Of a DNA stretch of 21,590 nt, positions 12,271 through 19,761 are shown piece after piece. Position numbers and translations under genes: made by a program. The notes beneath the pieces were generated by a model, which did not search any database, was not told the origin of the DNA, and saw nothing but the letters and a program-made list of their open reading frames with translations. The DNA lies in contig CAYNWH010000018.1 of the NCBI GenBank assembly GCA_964400885.1, forward strand, positions 1 to 21,590. Reading direction: 5' to 3'. The first letter of the stretch is position 1, and each line of letters starts with the position of its first letter. This stretch comes from CAYNWH01 sp964400885 (lineage in GTDB: Bacteria; Patescibacteriota; Patescibacteriia; CAIXNZ01).

Positions 12271-13251
12271 TTATTTTATTCTTTCTATTATTTCTTTTCT
12301 CTTTTGTTCAAACTTTTGCTGGTATTCAGCGCGCCTATCGTTTTCATGAAATTTTAAAATATTATCATTAATAATCACCCGCGTATCACCGACTACCGCC
12401 AAATCTTTTTTCTTTTGTGACATCAACTTGTCTTGCAAATTTTTAGTAAAATTCTCCCACCAGTCGCCTAAAAAGCCTGTACAAATAAATTCACGAAATT
12501 TATAAATTAATTTATTAATTTTATTATCTTCTATTCTGTAACGAAAACCTAATTTATTGGGCTGCCAATTGGGCAAATATTTTTTCAGCCAAAAATTAGC
12601 CTCGATAAATTTATCATAAAAATTATCGCGCTGATAAACCGGCCTTAAAGTTGCCAACCAATAAACCAAATAAAGATCTTCGCCGGCGATTTTGATTTTA
12701 GACAAATCCATTTCTTCTTCAGTGATAAAAAAACTCAGGCAGATTTTGTCTTTAGCTTTTTCTTTGGGCGGCCGCAAACCCAAAAGCGTAATTATTAAAA
12801 TCATGCAAAAACGCGTCTGCCAGATTCTGCCCTTTTTCGTGATAACAAAAAAATCGATATCGCTTTCTGGTCCGGCATTGCGATAAGCTAAATTATTACA
12901 AATTGCCACTAATTTAACAAAAGGCAAAAAACGAAATATCTTAATGGCTTGATGCGCCAATCTTAGTTTCTTTTCTGCCAGAGCATAATTAGACAGTCTT
13001 TTTTCTATGATTTTTTCCCTGCCTCGCAAAAAATAAAAACCACTTTTAGTGGTTATAATCTTTTTTAATTTAGGATTCTCCTGCAGTTCTTTTTCAATCT
13101 CCTGCCAAGAATACTGACCGCCTTCCATGCCGCCAGTTAAAAAATAATTGCGAATTTCATTTAAAGTCAGTGGATAATCAAAAATATCAAAATAAGCTAG
13201 CGTATTAATAACGAATAATTCTAAAAATGATAGATTGGTTAAGGCATTCAT
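12271..13251 (-). CDS. nucleotidyltransferase-fold protein
   Basis: 326 residues from ATG 13251; an in-frame ATG at 13302 would overlap the upstream gene by 50 nt. ATG 13251 lies one base after that gene's stop, the usual coupled arrangement. The N-terminal part has AYFDIFDYPLTLNEI, typical of winged-helix-like regions attached to these proteins in candidate-phyla genomes. The core motif NAGPESDIDFFVIT (about residues 125-138) matches the G-x-S-D-(I/L)-D signature of Pol beta-type nucleotidyltransferases. The substrate is unknown; related proteins range from antibiotic-modifying enzymes to toxin-type transferases. It is last in the nusA-yidC operon. Confidence 0.7.
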   Translation of the reverse strand: MNALTNLSFLELFVINTLAYFDIFDYPLTLNEIRNYFLTGGMEGGQYSWQEIEKELQENPKLKKIITTKSGFYFLRGREKIIEKRLSNYALAEKKLRLAHQAIKIFRFLPFVKLVAICNNLAYRNAGPESDIDFFVITKKGRIWQTRFCMILIITLLGLRPPKEKAKDKICLSFFITEEEMDLSKIKIAGEDLYLVYWLATLRPVYQRDNFYDKFIEANFWLKKYLPNWQPNKLGFRYRIEDNKINKLIYKFREFICTGFLGDWWENFTKNLQDKLMSQKKKDLAVVGDTRVIINDNILKFHENDRRAEYQQKFEQKRKEIIERIK

Positions 13252-13252
13252 T

Positions 13253-13570
13253 TTATGATTCTTTACTGGTAATAACAGGCTCTGGGCCTTCAATTTTTTC
13301 AACTGGAGATATTTTTTCTCTGCCAGTATTAGATTCCTTAAGCAAGCTATCTTCTACGATCATTTTCTCATTGTCAAAACTAATAACCTGATTTTTATTA
13401 ATAATCAATTTGTTTTCAAAAAGACCAGGGATAGAAAGACTATTTTTAACATAGTATTTTTCAATAATGCCAGTATCAGTTTCTAATTCAATATCAATAA
13501 TCTTGCCCAAATACTGGCCGCTTTGGGTTTCAACTTTGACTTTCTTTAATTGCTTTGAATCTATAAACAT
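13253..13570 (-). CDS. PRC-barrel domain protein
   Basis: 105 residues. The first 75 or so form the small beta-barrel seen in PRC-barrel proteins: KKVKVETQSGQYLGKIIDIELETDTGIIEKYYVK, then a loop and IINKNQVISFDNEKMIVED. The barrel is followed by a disordered, Glu/Pro-rich tail. The same fold occurs in RimM and in the photosynthetic reaction centre H subunit. Here it stands alone, so an RNA- or membrane-associated adaptor role is only a guess. It is 14 nt after yidC and directly before the nucleotidyltransferase gene. Confidence 0.75.
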   Translation of the reverse strand: MFIDSKQLKKVKVETQSGQYLGKIIDIELETDTGIIEKYYVKNSLSIPGLFENKLIINKNQVISFDNEKMIVEDSLLKESNTGREKISPVEKIEGPEPVITSKES

Positions 13571-13584
13571 CTTATTATTTGAGA

Positions 13585-14406
13585 TTATATTTTATCAGCG
13601 CTATTTTTATTTTCTTCTGCTGGATTATTTATTTCAATAATTTTCCTGTCAGTATTTCCTGCTTTCATTTCTTTTTTTTGCTTGCGTTTAAACATCCATA
13701 ATTGTTGCAAAGCCATAAGTAATGTGGTAATAAACCAATAGAGAGTTAAACCGGCTGGCAGACTAATGCCGATAATGACTGTGAAAATCGGCATAAAATA
13801 AACCATTTGTTTATTCATCATAGCCATCATTTTCTCATCTGCTGCGCCTTTAATTTCTTTGCCTTGCAAAAGCGGCGGATTTTTGGTCACCATCATTTTT
13901 GCCTGCCAAAACTGGGCTGCGCCAGCTAAAAAGGCCAAGATAATGCTCGGCGCCGCTAAATCAATAAAGCCCAGGGAAATTGGATTAATTTGTCCAGGAT
14001 TATTTATAAAAGGATATAAAAATTCCAGATTTTCAGAATGCAATCCATGCCTGAAAACCTGATAAACAGCAATTAAAAAAGGCAATTGAATCAATAAAGG
14101 CAGACAAGAAGAAAAAGGATTAACTTTTTCTTTTTTATACAAAACCATTAATTCCTGAGCCAATTTTTCCTTATCGTCTTTATATTGTTTTTTTAATTCC
14201 TCAACTTTGGGCTGTATATCCTGCAAAGCTTTTTGCGACTTAATAGATTGGTAATATAAAGGGAAAAGAATGCCTCTGATTACAACTGTCAGGACAATAA
14301 TCGCTAAGCCGACATCATGGCCTGGAATAATATTATAAAGCCAGATCAAAGCGTTAAAAAGAGGCTGGTAAAAAATTAAGTTATAAATATTGACAATAAA
14401 AGACAT
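13585..14406 (-). CDS. yidC: YidC/Oxa1 membrane protein insertase
   Basis: Inserts and folds inner-membrane proteins, alone or with Sec. The 273-residue product is the short form without a large periplasmic domain, as in Gram-positive and candidate-phyla bacteria. First membrane segment about 33-50 with the conserved groove arginine R44 in VVIRGILFPLYYQ. A cytoplasmic coiled-coil hairpin follows (QPKVEELKKQYKDDKEKL), then NPFSSCLPLLIQLPFLIAVYQVF, and two late segments with QMVYFMPIFTVIIGISLPAGLTLYW. The tail is rich in Lys and Asn. It starts 10 nt after the nusA stop, so it is cotranscribed with nusA. In many bacteria yidC is by rpmH/rnpA instead. Confidence 0.95.
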   Translation of the reverse strand: MSFIVNIYNLIFYQPLFNALIWLYNIIPGHDVGLAIIVLTVVIRGILFPLYYQSIKSQKALQDIQPKVEELKKQYKDDKEKLAQELMVLYKKEKVNPFSSCLPLLIQLPFLIAVYQVFRHGLHSENLEFLYPFINNPGQINPISLGFIDLAAPSIILAFLAGAAQFWQAKMMVTKNPPLLQGKEIKGAADEKMMAMMNKQMVYFMPIFTVIIGISLPAGLTLYWFITTLLMALQQLWMFKRKQKKEMKAGNTDRKIIEINNPAEENKNSADKI

Positions 14407-14416
14407 GAGTTAAAAA

Positions 14417-15763
14417 TTATTTTTTAGTTTCTTTTTTAGGCTTTATTTTTTTCTCTTTCTTAGGCTTTGCTTCTTTTTTCGTTTTTACTTTCTTTTCTTT
14501 TTTAGGTTTTGTCTCTTCTTTAACCTGCGCTTCTTTTTCAGGCGCTATTTCTTCTTCAAATTCTTTGGCTTCTTCTTTATTAATTGCTGGAGCCGCAGTT
14601 GGCATTTCAGGGACTGCAACTTCAACTTCTTCTTTTTTGCCTTCTGCCGTTTCCTTCAAAATATTAATTTTCCAGCCAGTCAATTTGGCAGCCAAGCGCA
14701 CGTTTTGTCCTTCTTTGCCAATAGCTAAAGAAAGCTGATCTTCATTAACAGTCACGGTCGCTGACTTTTCTTTTTTATTTATTTCAATAGCATTCACCTT
14801 AGCTGGCGATAAAGCATTGCTGATAAATTTGGCCGGCTCTTCTGCCCATTCAATAATATCAATTTTTTCTCCGCCTATTTCATTTATAATAGTCTGTATC
14901 CTGGCTCCTCTCTGACCGACACAAGAGCCGATGGGATCAATATTTTCCTGATTGCTTTTGACTGCCACTTTAGAACGAGAACCAGCTTCCCGGGCAATGG
15001 CCATAATGTCAATGGCTTTAGAGTTAATTTCCGGAATTTCTGTTTCAAATAATTTTGAAATCATTTCTGGTGTAGAGCGGGAAATAATAATTTCCGGCCC
15101 TTTGATTGTGCTGGCTACTGAAATTAAATAAAATTTCATGCGATCACCCGGATTATACCTTTCATTTCTTATCTGCTCTTCATAAGGCATAAGGGCTGTG
15201 GTTTTGGTCAAATCAACTAAAATGCCCCTGGGCTCACGTCTTTGAATAATGCCGATAACTAATTGGCCTTCTTTATCTTTAAATTCATTGAAAATAGTTT
15301 CTCTTTCTGCTTCGCGAATTTTTTGGATAATAACCTGTTTGGCTGTCTGGGCAGCCATTCTGCCAAAATCATCCGGAATTTCTAAAGGAATTATAATTTC
15401 ATCGCCCACTTTGGCGGTTTTTTTAATTTTTTTAGCATCTTCTAATAAAATGTCGGTTTTAGGATTAAATTTCAAACCTTCCTCCTGACCTTCAATTTCT
15501 TTGACAAATTTTTTATCCCGGCCATTTTCATCAATTTCTTTAATTATATCTTCGGGAAAATCAATAACTAGCTTCTTATCATAAACTTTCATTTTGCCGG
15601 TTGGCAAATCAAATTCAAAAACAATATTCTGATTTTTATTGCCAAAATCTTTACGATAAGCCGCAGCTAAAGCTGAATTAATTGTTTCCATAATTGACTC
15701 TTCAGAAAGGCCTTTTTCAGCGGCAATTTGCTTAACAGCTTGTTGTATTGTTTGTAAATCCAT
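14417..15763 (-). CDS. nusA: transcription termination/antitermination factor NusA
   Basis: Binds RNA polymerase and nascent RNA and modulates pausing, termination and antitermination. 448 residues. N-terminal RNAP-binding domain (1-125, with the family's SEESIMETINSALAAAYRKDF), S1 domain (about 165-235, EGQLVIGIIQRREPRGILVDL), then two KH domains with IDPIGSCVGQRGARIQTI and LSLAIGKEGQNVRLAAKLTGW. The C-terminal 80 or so residues are not the acidic repeats of E. coli NusA. They are Glu-rich, then a run of KPKKEKK-type Lys repeats to the last residue. No SD; the ATG is preceded by G-poor CTAATAACCTAATAAC units. A strong promoter lies about 260 nt upstream. Confidence 0.96.
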   Translation of the reverse strand: MDLQTIQQAVKQIAAEKGLSEESIMETINSALAAAYRKDFGNKNQNIVFEFDLPTGKMKVYDKKLVIDFPEDIIKEIDENGRDKKFVKEIEGQEEGLKFNPKTDILLEDAKKIKKTAKVGDEIIIPLEIPDDFGRMAAQTAKQVIIQKIREAERETIFNEFKDKEGQLVIGIIQRREPRGILVDLTKTTALMPYEEQIRNERYNPGDRMKFYLISVASTIKGPEIIISRSTPEMISKLFETEIPEINSKAIDIMAIAREAGSRSKVAVKSNQENIDPIGSCVGQRGARIQTIINEIGGEKIDIIEWAEEPAKFISNALSPAKVNAIEINKKEKSATVTVNEDQLSLAIGKEGQNVRLAAKLTGWKINILKETAEGKKEEVEVAVPEMPTAAPAINKEEAKEFEEEIAPEKEAQVKEETKPKKEKKVKTKKEAKPKKEKKIKPKKETKK

Positions 15764-16024
15764 AACGTTGGTTATTAAGTTATTAGGTTATTAGGTAATT
15801 AGGGATAGGTATTTTAATTTATATAAAAAATTTTCATCTCTCAAATCAACTAATAAACCGATATACCAATAACCAATCACTAATCTACAAATTGGCTACT
15901 GATCTACTAATTTTCAAATGGGCAAAGTAAAGCCCAAAACTTATTCGTAGATTTGTAGAATATTTGTAAATTCGTATCATTATTTATTAAAAAAACCAGT
16001 TTAAAAATAAACTAGCTTGATTTA
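15764..16024 (-). promoter_or_regulatory. long nusA leader made mostly of low-complexity repeats
   Basis: This is the transcribed spacer of about 250 nt without a gene. It holds GTTATTAGGTTATTAGG-type units (15770-15805), a core TATTTTAATTTATA (15810-15823), inverse ACTAATAAACC/CAATAACCAATC units (15846-15900), and ATTCGTAG/ATTTGTAG repeats (15942-15975). A small hairpin GGGC-AAAGTAAA-GCCC lies at about 15919-15934. The core also recurs at 17023-17036. No conserved riboswitch was recognised. Confidence 0.5.
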
Positions 16025-16053
16025 ATTATATAATATATGCTTTTTTCTGTCAA
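16025..16053 (-). promoter_or_regulatory. consensus promoter of the nusA operon
   Basis: On the minus strand a perfect TTGACA (plus 16048-16053), exactly 17 nt, and a perfect TATAAT (plus 16025-16030). Confidence 0.9.
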
Positions 16054-16078
16054 CCACGCCGTTCGCGAACGGCGTGGT
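16053..16078. repeat. 26-bp perfect palindrome abutting the nusA -35 box
   Basis: Both halves read ACCACGCCGTTCG, giving full two-fold symmetry around 16065/16066 with no spacer. It is GC-rich inside an AT-rich spacer. Its end overlaps the first base of the -35 hexamer. It could be a regulator site or a dispersed palindrome. Confidence 0.85.
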
Positions 16079-16126
16079 CAAACTTGACATTAACCAAGAA
16101 ATTTATTAAATTTAAATCCCAAAAAC

Positions 16127-16156
16127 AAAAAAACGGATCTAACAACCTGTTTTTTT
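16127..16156. terminator. intrinsic terminator after yraN
   Basis: AAAAAAACGG (16127-16136), loop of 9, CCTGTTTTTTT (16146-16156). Weak GC core but long A/T arms, 4 nt beyond the yraN stop; it can act in either direction. Confidence 0.65.
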
Positions 16157-16159
16157 ATT

Positions 16160-16516
16160 TTAAATTGCCTTATGGTGCCTTATTTTTGCCTTTTTCTCTT
16201 CTTTATCTATTTCTATAGCCAGACAATCAAAACGGAAGTTTTCATTTTTAATTTTTTCTTTTTCCAAATAGACTAAGGCGGTTTTCTCCATCTTATTCCG
16301 TTTTGTTTCATTAACTGCTTCTTCAGGTAAACCAAAATTCCTGGAAAAACGAGTTTTTATCTCAATAAAAATTAGCTGGCCATTTTTTTCCGCAATCAAA
16401 TCAATTTCGCCAGCCAAACAATGAAAATTTTCTGCTAAAATTTTGTAGCCCTTTTTTTCTAAATATTCTTTAGCCAACTGCTGGCCAAATTTGCCTCTTT
16501 TGATTTTAAAATGCAT
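16160..16516 (-). CDS. yraN: YraN/UPF0102-family endonuclease-like protein
   Basis: 118 residues. KRGKFGQQLAKEYLEKKGYKILAENFHCLAGEIDLIAEKNGQLIFIEIKTR carries the restriction-endonuclease-like core of the family: E-A-type helix, G-E-I-D-L-I, then F-I-E-I-K. The second half has NETKRNKMEKTALVYLEKEK and ends in the strand FRFDCLAIEID. The length is standard. Family members are predicted nucleases of unclear cellular role, widely conserved near rnhB/rplS or dprA. Here it follows a small membrane-protein gene with only 6 nt between, so they form an operon. There is no clear SD. Confidence 0.9.
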   Translation of the reverse strand: MHFKIKRGKFGQQLAKEYLEKKGYKILAENFHCLAGEIDLIAEKNGQLIFIEIKTRFSRNFGLPEEAVNETKRNKMEKTALVYLEKEKIKNENFRFDCLAIEIDKEEKKAKIRHHKAI

Positions 16517-16522
16517 TGGCTC

Positions 16523-16960
16523 TTATTTTTTCTTAACATTAACTAAATATTTGCTAAATCTTTGTTTTTCTGACAACGCTTTCAATTCTTTGGGCAAATT
16601 GACAAAAAAATCTCTGAGCAAAAAGCCCAGCCAAATCAAACCGCTAATTATCCAGACCAAAACCCAAAATCTGCCGCCTAAAAAAGGAATGGCCTCGTAG
16701 CGGAAAAAGAAAATAAAAGTAAAAGAAACAGCCATAGTCAGGCAAAAATTACCGATCTTATGCCAGAAATTAGCCTTAATAAAGTTGCGGTTGGCTATTA
16801 GTCTTTTTTGTAAAAATTTACTTAGAAAATAAAAAAAGTAGCTGATGAAAAATACAGCTAAAAAATACTTCTCAAAAAGCGGTGATAATTCACCCGGACT
16901 AACTTCCAACCAAAAAGGCATGGAAAAAATTTTCCCCCAGTCAATTCCTAGAAATACCAT
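16523..16960 (-). CDS. membrane protein of unknown function
   Basis: 145 residues with three probable membrane segments (about 31-50 AVFFISYFFYFLSKF, 66-85 IGNFCLTMAVSFTFIFFF, 95-115 FWVLVWIISGLIWLGFLL). Between and after them lie basic stretches (QKRLIANRNF; a C-terminus KYLVNVKKK). No family recognised. It precedes yraN by 6 nt and follows a repeat-filled spacer. There is no SD. The basic tail would face the cytoplasm. Confidence 0.65.
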   Translation of the reverse strand: MVFLGIDWGKIFSMPFWLEVSPGELSPLFEKYFLAVFFISYFFYFLSKFLQKRLIANRNFIKANFWHKIGNFCLTMAVSFTFIFFFRYEAIPFLGGRFWVLVWIISGLIWLGFLLRDFFVNLPKELKALSEKQRFSKYLVNVKKK

Positions 16961-16975
16961 AGTTGCTAAGAATAT

Positions 16976-17076
16976 TAATAATTAGTTATTAGGTTATTGG
17001 TTATTAAGTTATTAGTTATAAGTATATTTTAATTTATAAAAACTTCCACTCACTAATGACTGATAACTAATAACTA
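16976..17076. repeat. inverted TTATTAGG/CTAATAAC repeat pair
   Basis: TTAGTTATTAGGTTATTGG units (16982-17020), a core TATATTTTAATTTATAAAAA (17021-17040), then inverse CTAATGACTGATAACTAATA units (17054-17080). The same core, with the same arrangement of halves, occurs at 15770-15900 in the nusA leader, so this is a composite element with inverted arms. Confidence 0.7.
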
Positions 17077-17628
17077 TTAACTCTTTTCAAATATCAACCC
17101 CCAAAAATAATCTCCATAATCGCGCTCTTCAAGCAATTTCAAGTCAAGCTTGGCAGCTAATTGTTTAATCTCATCTGAATCTACTCTTAATTGAACTGCT
17201 GGACCAAAAGGAATGCCTGTCTTTTTCCAATCAATCACTACTAGTTGGCCGCCTTTTTTTAGCATGCGTACGGTTTCCTCTATCATAGCCTCATGTTTTT
17301 TATTCTGAAACAGCACATTAATCAGCAAAGCTAGATCCAGGCTGCCAGAAGGGATTTTGGTTGAGCCAATATCTTCCAAATTTGACCAAACTGTTTCCAG
17401 ATTGGTTATGCCTTCTAGCTTGGCCCGGCTTTTCACGCCATCTAAAACTGCTTTTTGAATATCAACAGCATAGGCAATGCCTTCTTTGCCCACTAATTTG
17501 GCCAAAGGAATAATAAAATAACCCAAATTACCACAGCCTAAATCAGCTACTTTCATGCCTTCAGTAATTTTAACGCTGTTAATTACTTCCTGGGGATTTA
17601 AAAATTGTGTTCCGCCTCCATTGGGCAT
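17077..17628 (-). CDS. class I SAM-dependent methyltransferase
   Basis: 183 residues with a standard Rossmann methyltransferase fold: motif I KVADLGCGNLGYF (residues 26-38), the acidic end of strand 2 in AYAVDIQ (55-57 region), motif IV-like LDLALLINVLFQNKKH, and MLKKGGQLVVIDWKK. It begins MPNGGGTQFLNPQEVINSVKITEGM, as in small UbiE/ArsM-like methyltransferases of unknown substrate. The neighbours (small membrane proteins) give no hint. It lies between two repeat-rich spacers and has no SD. Confidence 0.8.
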   Translation of the reverse strand: MPNGGGTQFLNPQEVINSVKITEGMKVADLGCGNLGYFIIPLAKLVGKEGIAYAVDIQKAVLDGVKSRAKLEGITNLETVWSNLEDIGSTKIPSGSLDLALLINVLFQNKKHEAMIEETVRMLKKGGQLVVIDWKKTGIPFGPAVQLRVDSDEIKQLAAKLDLKLLEERDYGDYFWGLIFEKS

Positions 17629-17695
17629 ACTCTTAAATTTAAAATTAAAAATACAAAATTAAAAATTTTGGAAATTTTATTTATATATTAAAATA

Positions 17696-17944
17696 TTATT
17701 TAGGTAGCAAAGGAGAAAAGACCCACATAACTATACCGCCAAATAAATCAAAAAGAAAAAGCAGGCCGACAAAAATTAAAAGCAGGCCTAAAATTTTATA
17801 AAAAAAACGAGTACCGCCTTCAGTGCCTAGCTTTTCTTCAGCCCAGGCAATGCGGCCAAAATTCTCCAAAAACCATTCTGACTTGATGACTAAGAACGTG
17901 CCGCCAATTATGAGGACTATGCCCAAAATTCTTTGCCAAATCAT
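17696..17944 (-). CDS. two-segment small membrane protein
   Basis: 82 residues. Membrane segments at about 5-20 (RILGIVLIIGGTFLVI) and 49-75 (ILGLLLIFVGLLFLFDLFGGIVMWVF). Between them lies a polar loop with KSEWFLENFGRIAWAEEKLGTEGGTRFFYK. The loop pattern 'W(F)LENFGRIAWAEEK.G..GG(T)R' is seen in small hypothetical proteins of candidate-phyla bacteria, but no function is known to me. Minus-strand TATAAT (plus 17964-17969) lies 20 nt upstream of the ATG and may be its -10 box. Confidence 0.65.
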   Translation of the reverse strand: MIWQRILGIVLIIGGTFLVIKSEWFLENFGRIAWAEEKLGTEGGTRFFYKILGLLLIFVGLLFLFDLFGGIVMWVFSPLLPK

Positions 17945-17990
17945 AAATTATTTTTTAATACTAATTATATGATAGCAAAAATTTAAAATC

Positions 17991-18019
17991 TTGTCTAAAA
18001 CTGCTTGTTTTGATATATT
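17991..18019 (+). promoter_or_regulatory. ferredoxin promoter
   Basis: TTGTCT (17991-17996), 17 nt, TATATT (18014-18019), about 47 nt before the ferredoxin ATG. Confidence 0.6.
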
Positions 18020-18065
18020 TAAACAAAGGCTAAATTTTTAATTTAAAATTTAAAATTATAACACT

Positions 18066-18254
18066 ATGAAGCCAGTAGTTAACCAAGAAACCTGCATCGG
18101 CTGCGGCACTTGCGAAGGCGTTTGCCCAGAGGTTTTCCATCTCAAAGACGGGAAAAGTTATGTTAAAGAAATGGAAGATTATACTGCTTTGAAAGATAAA
18201 ATTCAGCAAGCAGTTGATGCCTGCCCTGTCCAGTGTATTAGCATTGAAGAATAA
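18066..18254 (+). CDS. ferredoxin, single [4Fe-4S] type
   Basis: A 62-residue cytoplasmic electron carrier. Cluster ligands C10-x2-C13-x2-C16 (CIGCGTC) and C53 (ACPVQC); C20 and C57 remain over and correspond roughly to the extra cysteines that form a disulfide in some single-cluster ferredoxins such as that of Thermotoga. The sequence VNQETCIGCGTCEGVCPEVF and the acidic end CISIEE are typical. It is a single-gene unit with its own promoter and a terminator shared with purD. The electron partner cannot be told from the window. Confidence 0.92.
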   Translation: MKPVVNQETCIGCGTCEGVCPEVFHLKDGKSYVKEMEDYTALKDKIQQAVDACPVQCISIEE

Positions 18255-18276
18255 TCCAAACTTGTAACCAAATTAA

Positions 18277-18312
18277 AAAACCCCGTCTTGGCTAAAAGCC
18301 GGACGGGGTTTT
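18277..18312. terminator. bidirectional intrinsic terminator
   Basis: AAAACCCCGTC (18277-18287) and GACGGGGTTTT (18302-18312) enclose a smaller GGCT-AAA-AGCC hairpin. It ends the ferredoxin (+) and purD (-) transcripts. Confidence 0.9.
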
Positions 18313-18329
18313 GCAGTAGAAACTTTTTA

Positions 18330-19652
18330 TCAGCTAACGCCGATATCCTCGCGCCAAACAAGCGCGCCCTCATGCTGGATGCTGTTAACGATCTCATACG
18401 CATGGGCTCTGGCCTGGGCAACATCTTTACCCTTGCCCATGACCATGAGCACCCGACCACCAGCAGTCAGGAGTTCCCCATTTTCCCAGACCAGGCCTGC
18501 CGGATGAATCAGTCCTGGCGCTGGCAACGGATCAGGGATGAAAACTTTTTTGCCTTTCTCATAAGCACCCGGGTAGCCTTTGCTGGCCATGACCACACCC
18601 ACAATGACCTTGTCTTGGGGAATTATGACCTGCTGGGTGATTTCCGACCGGCCTTCTACCGCAGCCAGTAAAAGCTCGTGCAAAGGCACGCCTTCCAAAA
18701 ATTCCAGCTGGCCTTGGGTTTCCGGATCCCCTCCGCGAACATTGACTTCCACGAGATAATCAATGTCCCACATGCGGTTCAGTCCTTCGTAGAAAACCCC
18801 GCAAAGTTCAGTGTCCCAACGGCCTTTAAAAGCCTGCTGAATCAGCCGGACTTTATCCCGGCGGCTGGCCATGTCCTGAAGGCCAAACCCAGGCGCTGGC
18901 GTAATGATGCCCATGCCGCCCGTATTCAAGCCGTTAAACAGCTTATGATCTTTGGTGGGCAGTAAGGGGAACCAGAACCCGTTAGGTCCGACCAGACTCA
19001 TGGCCGACCATTCATTGAGCGCCCAATAGCGATGCTCTAGCAACACGGCATCAGCTTTGAAGCCCAAAGGTTTTTTGGGGTCAAACATCAACGCCAGCTG
19101 GCGCCTGGTTTCTCCCCAATAATCCGGGCGGTCAAGCGGCACAATGATCACGCCTTTGCCCAGGGCCGCACCATCACATTTGAGCACAATGGGCTGGCCT
19201 GCCTTTTCCAGTTCTCTGAGGCTGTATGACGCCAGTTCTGGGCTAGTGACTAAAAGTGCCTCTGCTGTGGCTATGCCGCAGTCTTTGTAAAGCTTTTTAC
19301 AAAATGATTTACTTCCTTCCAGCTTGGCACCGTGCCTTGTGAAGCCGAAAACCTTGAAACCAGCTTTTTGCAGTTCATCAGCCGCGCCCAGGATCAAGGG
19401 ATCTTCCGGCCCGAAAATGATCAGGTCTGGCATTACTTCCCTTGCCAGCTGAAGAAGGCCGGCGATGTCGTTGGCCTTAACCGATGACCACAGCTTGACC
19501 CGGCTACGCTCTTCTTCGGTCAGGAAATAGAGCATGCCGCTCAAGCCCGGCACCACGTAAACGAAAACATCCAGGGTCTGCAAGAGTTTCTTCAGGATTG
19601 CGAATTCCCGACCGCCCGACCCCGCCAACATAACCTTAAACATGTTTTTCAT
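18330..19652 (-). CDS. purD: phosphoribosylamine-glycine ligase (GAR synthetase)
   Basis: ATP-dependent joining of glycine to phosphoribosylamine, step 2 of de novo purine synthesis. From ATG 19652 the protein has 440 residues and starts MKNMFKVMLAGSGGREFAIL, the family's N-terminus. Later landmarks: GPEDPLILGAADEL, the ATP-grasp lysine region IVLKCDGAALGKGVIIV, LPTKDHKLFNGLNTGGMGIITPAP (the family's TKDHK.....GP/NTGGMG block) and EVNVRGGDPETQ. A longer frame to 19715 is only the leader hairpin read as codons. SD GGAGGA lies 5 nt before ATG 19652. No other pur genes are nearby. G+C and codon choice (many CTG, CAG, GGC) differ from most neighbours but resemble the aminotransferase, with which it also shares its leader. 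Confidence 0.93.
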   Translation of the reverse strand: MKNMFKVMLAGSGGREFAILKKLLQTLDVFVYVVPGLSGMLYFLTEEERSRVKLWSSVKANDIAGLLQLAREVMPDLIIFGPEDPLILGAADELQKAGFKVFGFTRHGAKLEGSKSFCKKLYKDCGIATAEALLVTSPELASYSLRELEKAGQPIVLKCDGAALGKGVIIVPLDRPDYWGETRRQLALMFDPKKPLGFKADAVLLEHRYWALNEWSAMSLVGPNGFWFPLLPTKDHKLFNGLNTGGMGIITPAPGFGLQDMASRRDKVRLIQQAFKGRWDTELCGVFYEGLNRMWDIDYLVEVNVRGGDPETQGQLEFLEGVPLHELLLAAVEGRSEITQQVIIPQDKVIVGVVMASKGYPGAYEKGKKVFIPDPLPAPGLIHPAGLVWENGELLTAGGRVLMVMGKGKDVAQARAHAYEIVNSIQHEGALVWREDIGVS

Positions 19653-19660
19653 CATTCTCC

Positions 19661-19701
19661 TCCCTTCGTCCGCCAAAGCTCCAAAGGAGCGAAGGCGGAC
19701 C
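19661..19701 (-). repeat. hairpin-SD leader element, copy 2 (purD leader)
   Basis: Stem GTCCGCC (19668-19674)/GGCGGAC (19694-19700), internal loops aaa/gaa, inner stem GCTCC-AAA-GGAGC. On the minus strand it is followed by GAAGGGAGGAG, which is the purD SD. Versus copy 1 the outer stem has T-A replaced by G-C, a compensatory change. Confidence 0.85.
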
Positions 19702-19720
19702 TTTGTTTTTTCCAAAATTT

Positions 19721-19741
19721 AAAAGAACCTTAAAAAGGTTC
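19721..19741 (-). terminator. possible attenuator in the purD leader
   Basis: GAACCTT-AAA-AAGGTTC (19725-19741). On the minus strand it is followed by TTTTAAATTTT, upstream of purD and downstream of its likely promoter. Confidence 0.45.
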
Positions 19742-19761
19742 CCCCTTGATTACTTAAATTT

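Noticed and set aside
13252..13302. Longer start of the nucleotidyltransferase gene
   Set aside because: It would overlap the PRC-barrel gene by 50 nt. ATG 13251 follows that stop by one base and gives a coupled start.
15770..17080. CRISPR array in the repeat-rich spacers
   Set aside because: Units are short, degenerate and AT-only, with no regular 25-40 bp spacers and no cas genes.
18288..18671. 127-aa plus-strand open frame over the purD end
   Set aside because: Starts inside the terminator and is antisense to purD.
19653..19715. N-terminal extension of purD
   Set aside because: The codons are the leader hairpin and SD; the family's N-terminus begins at about 19652.
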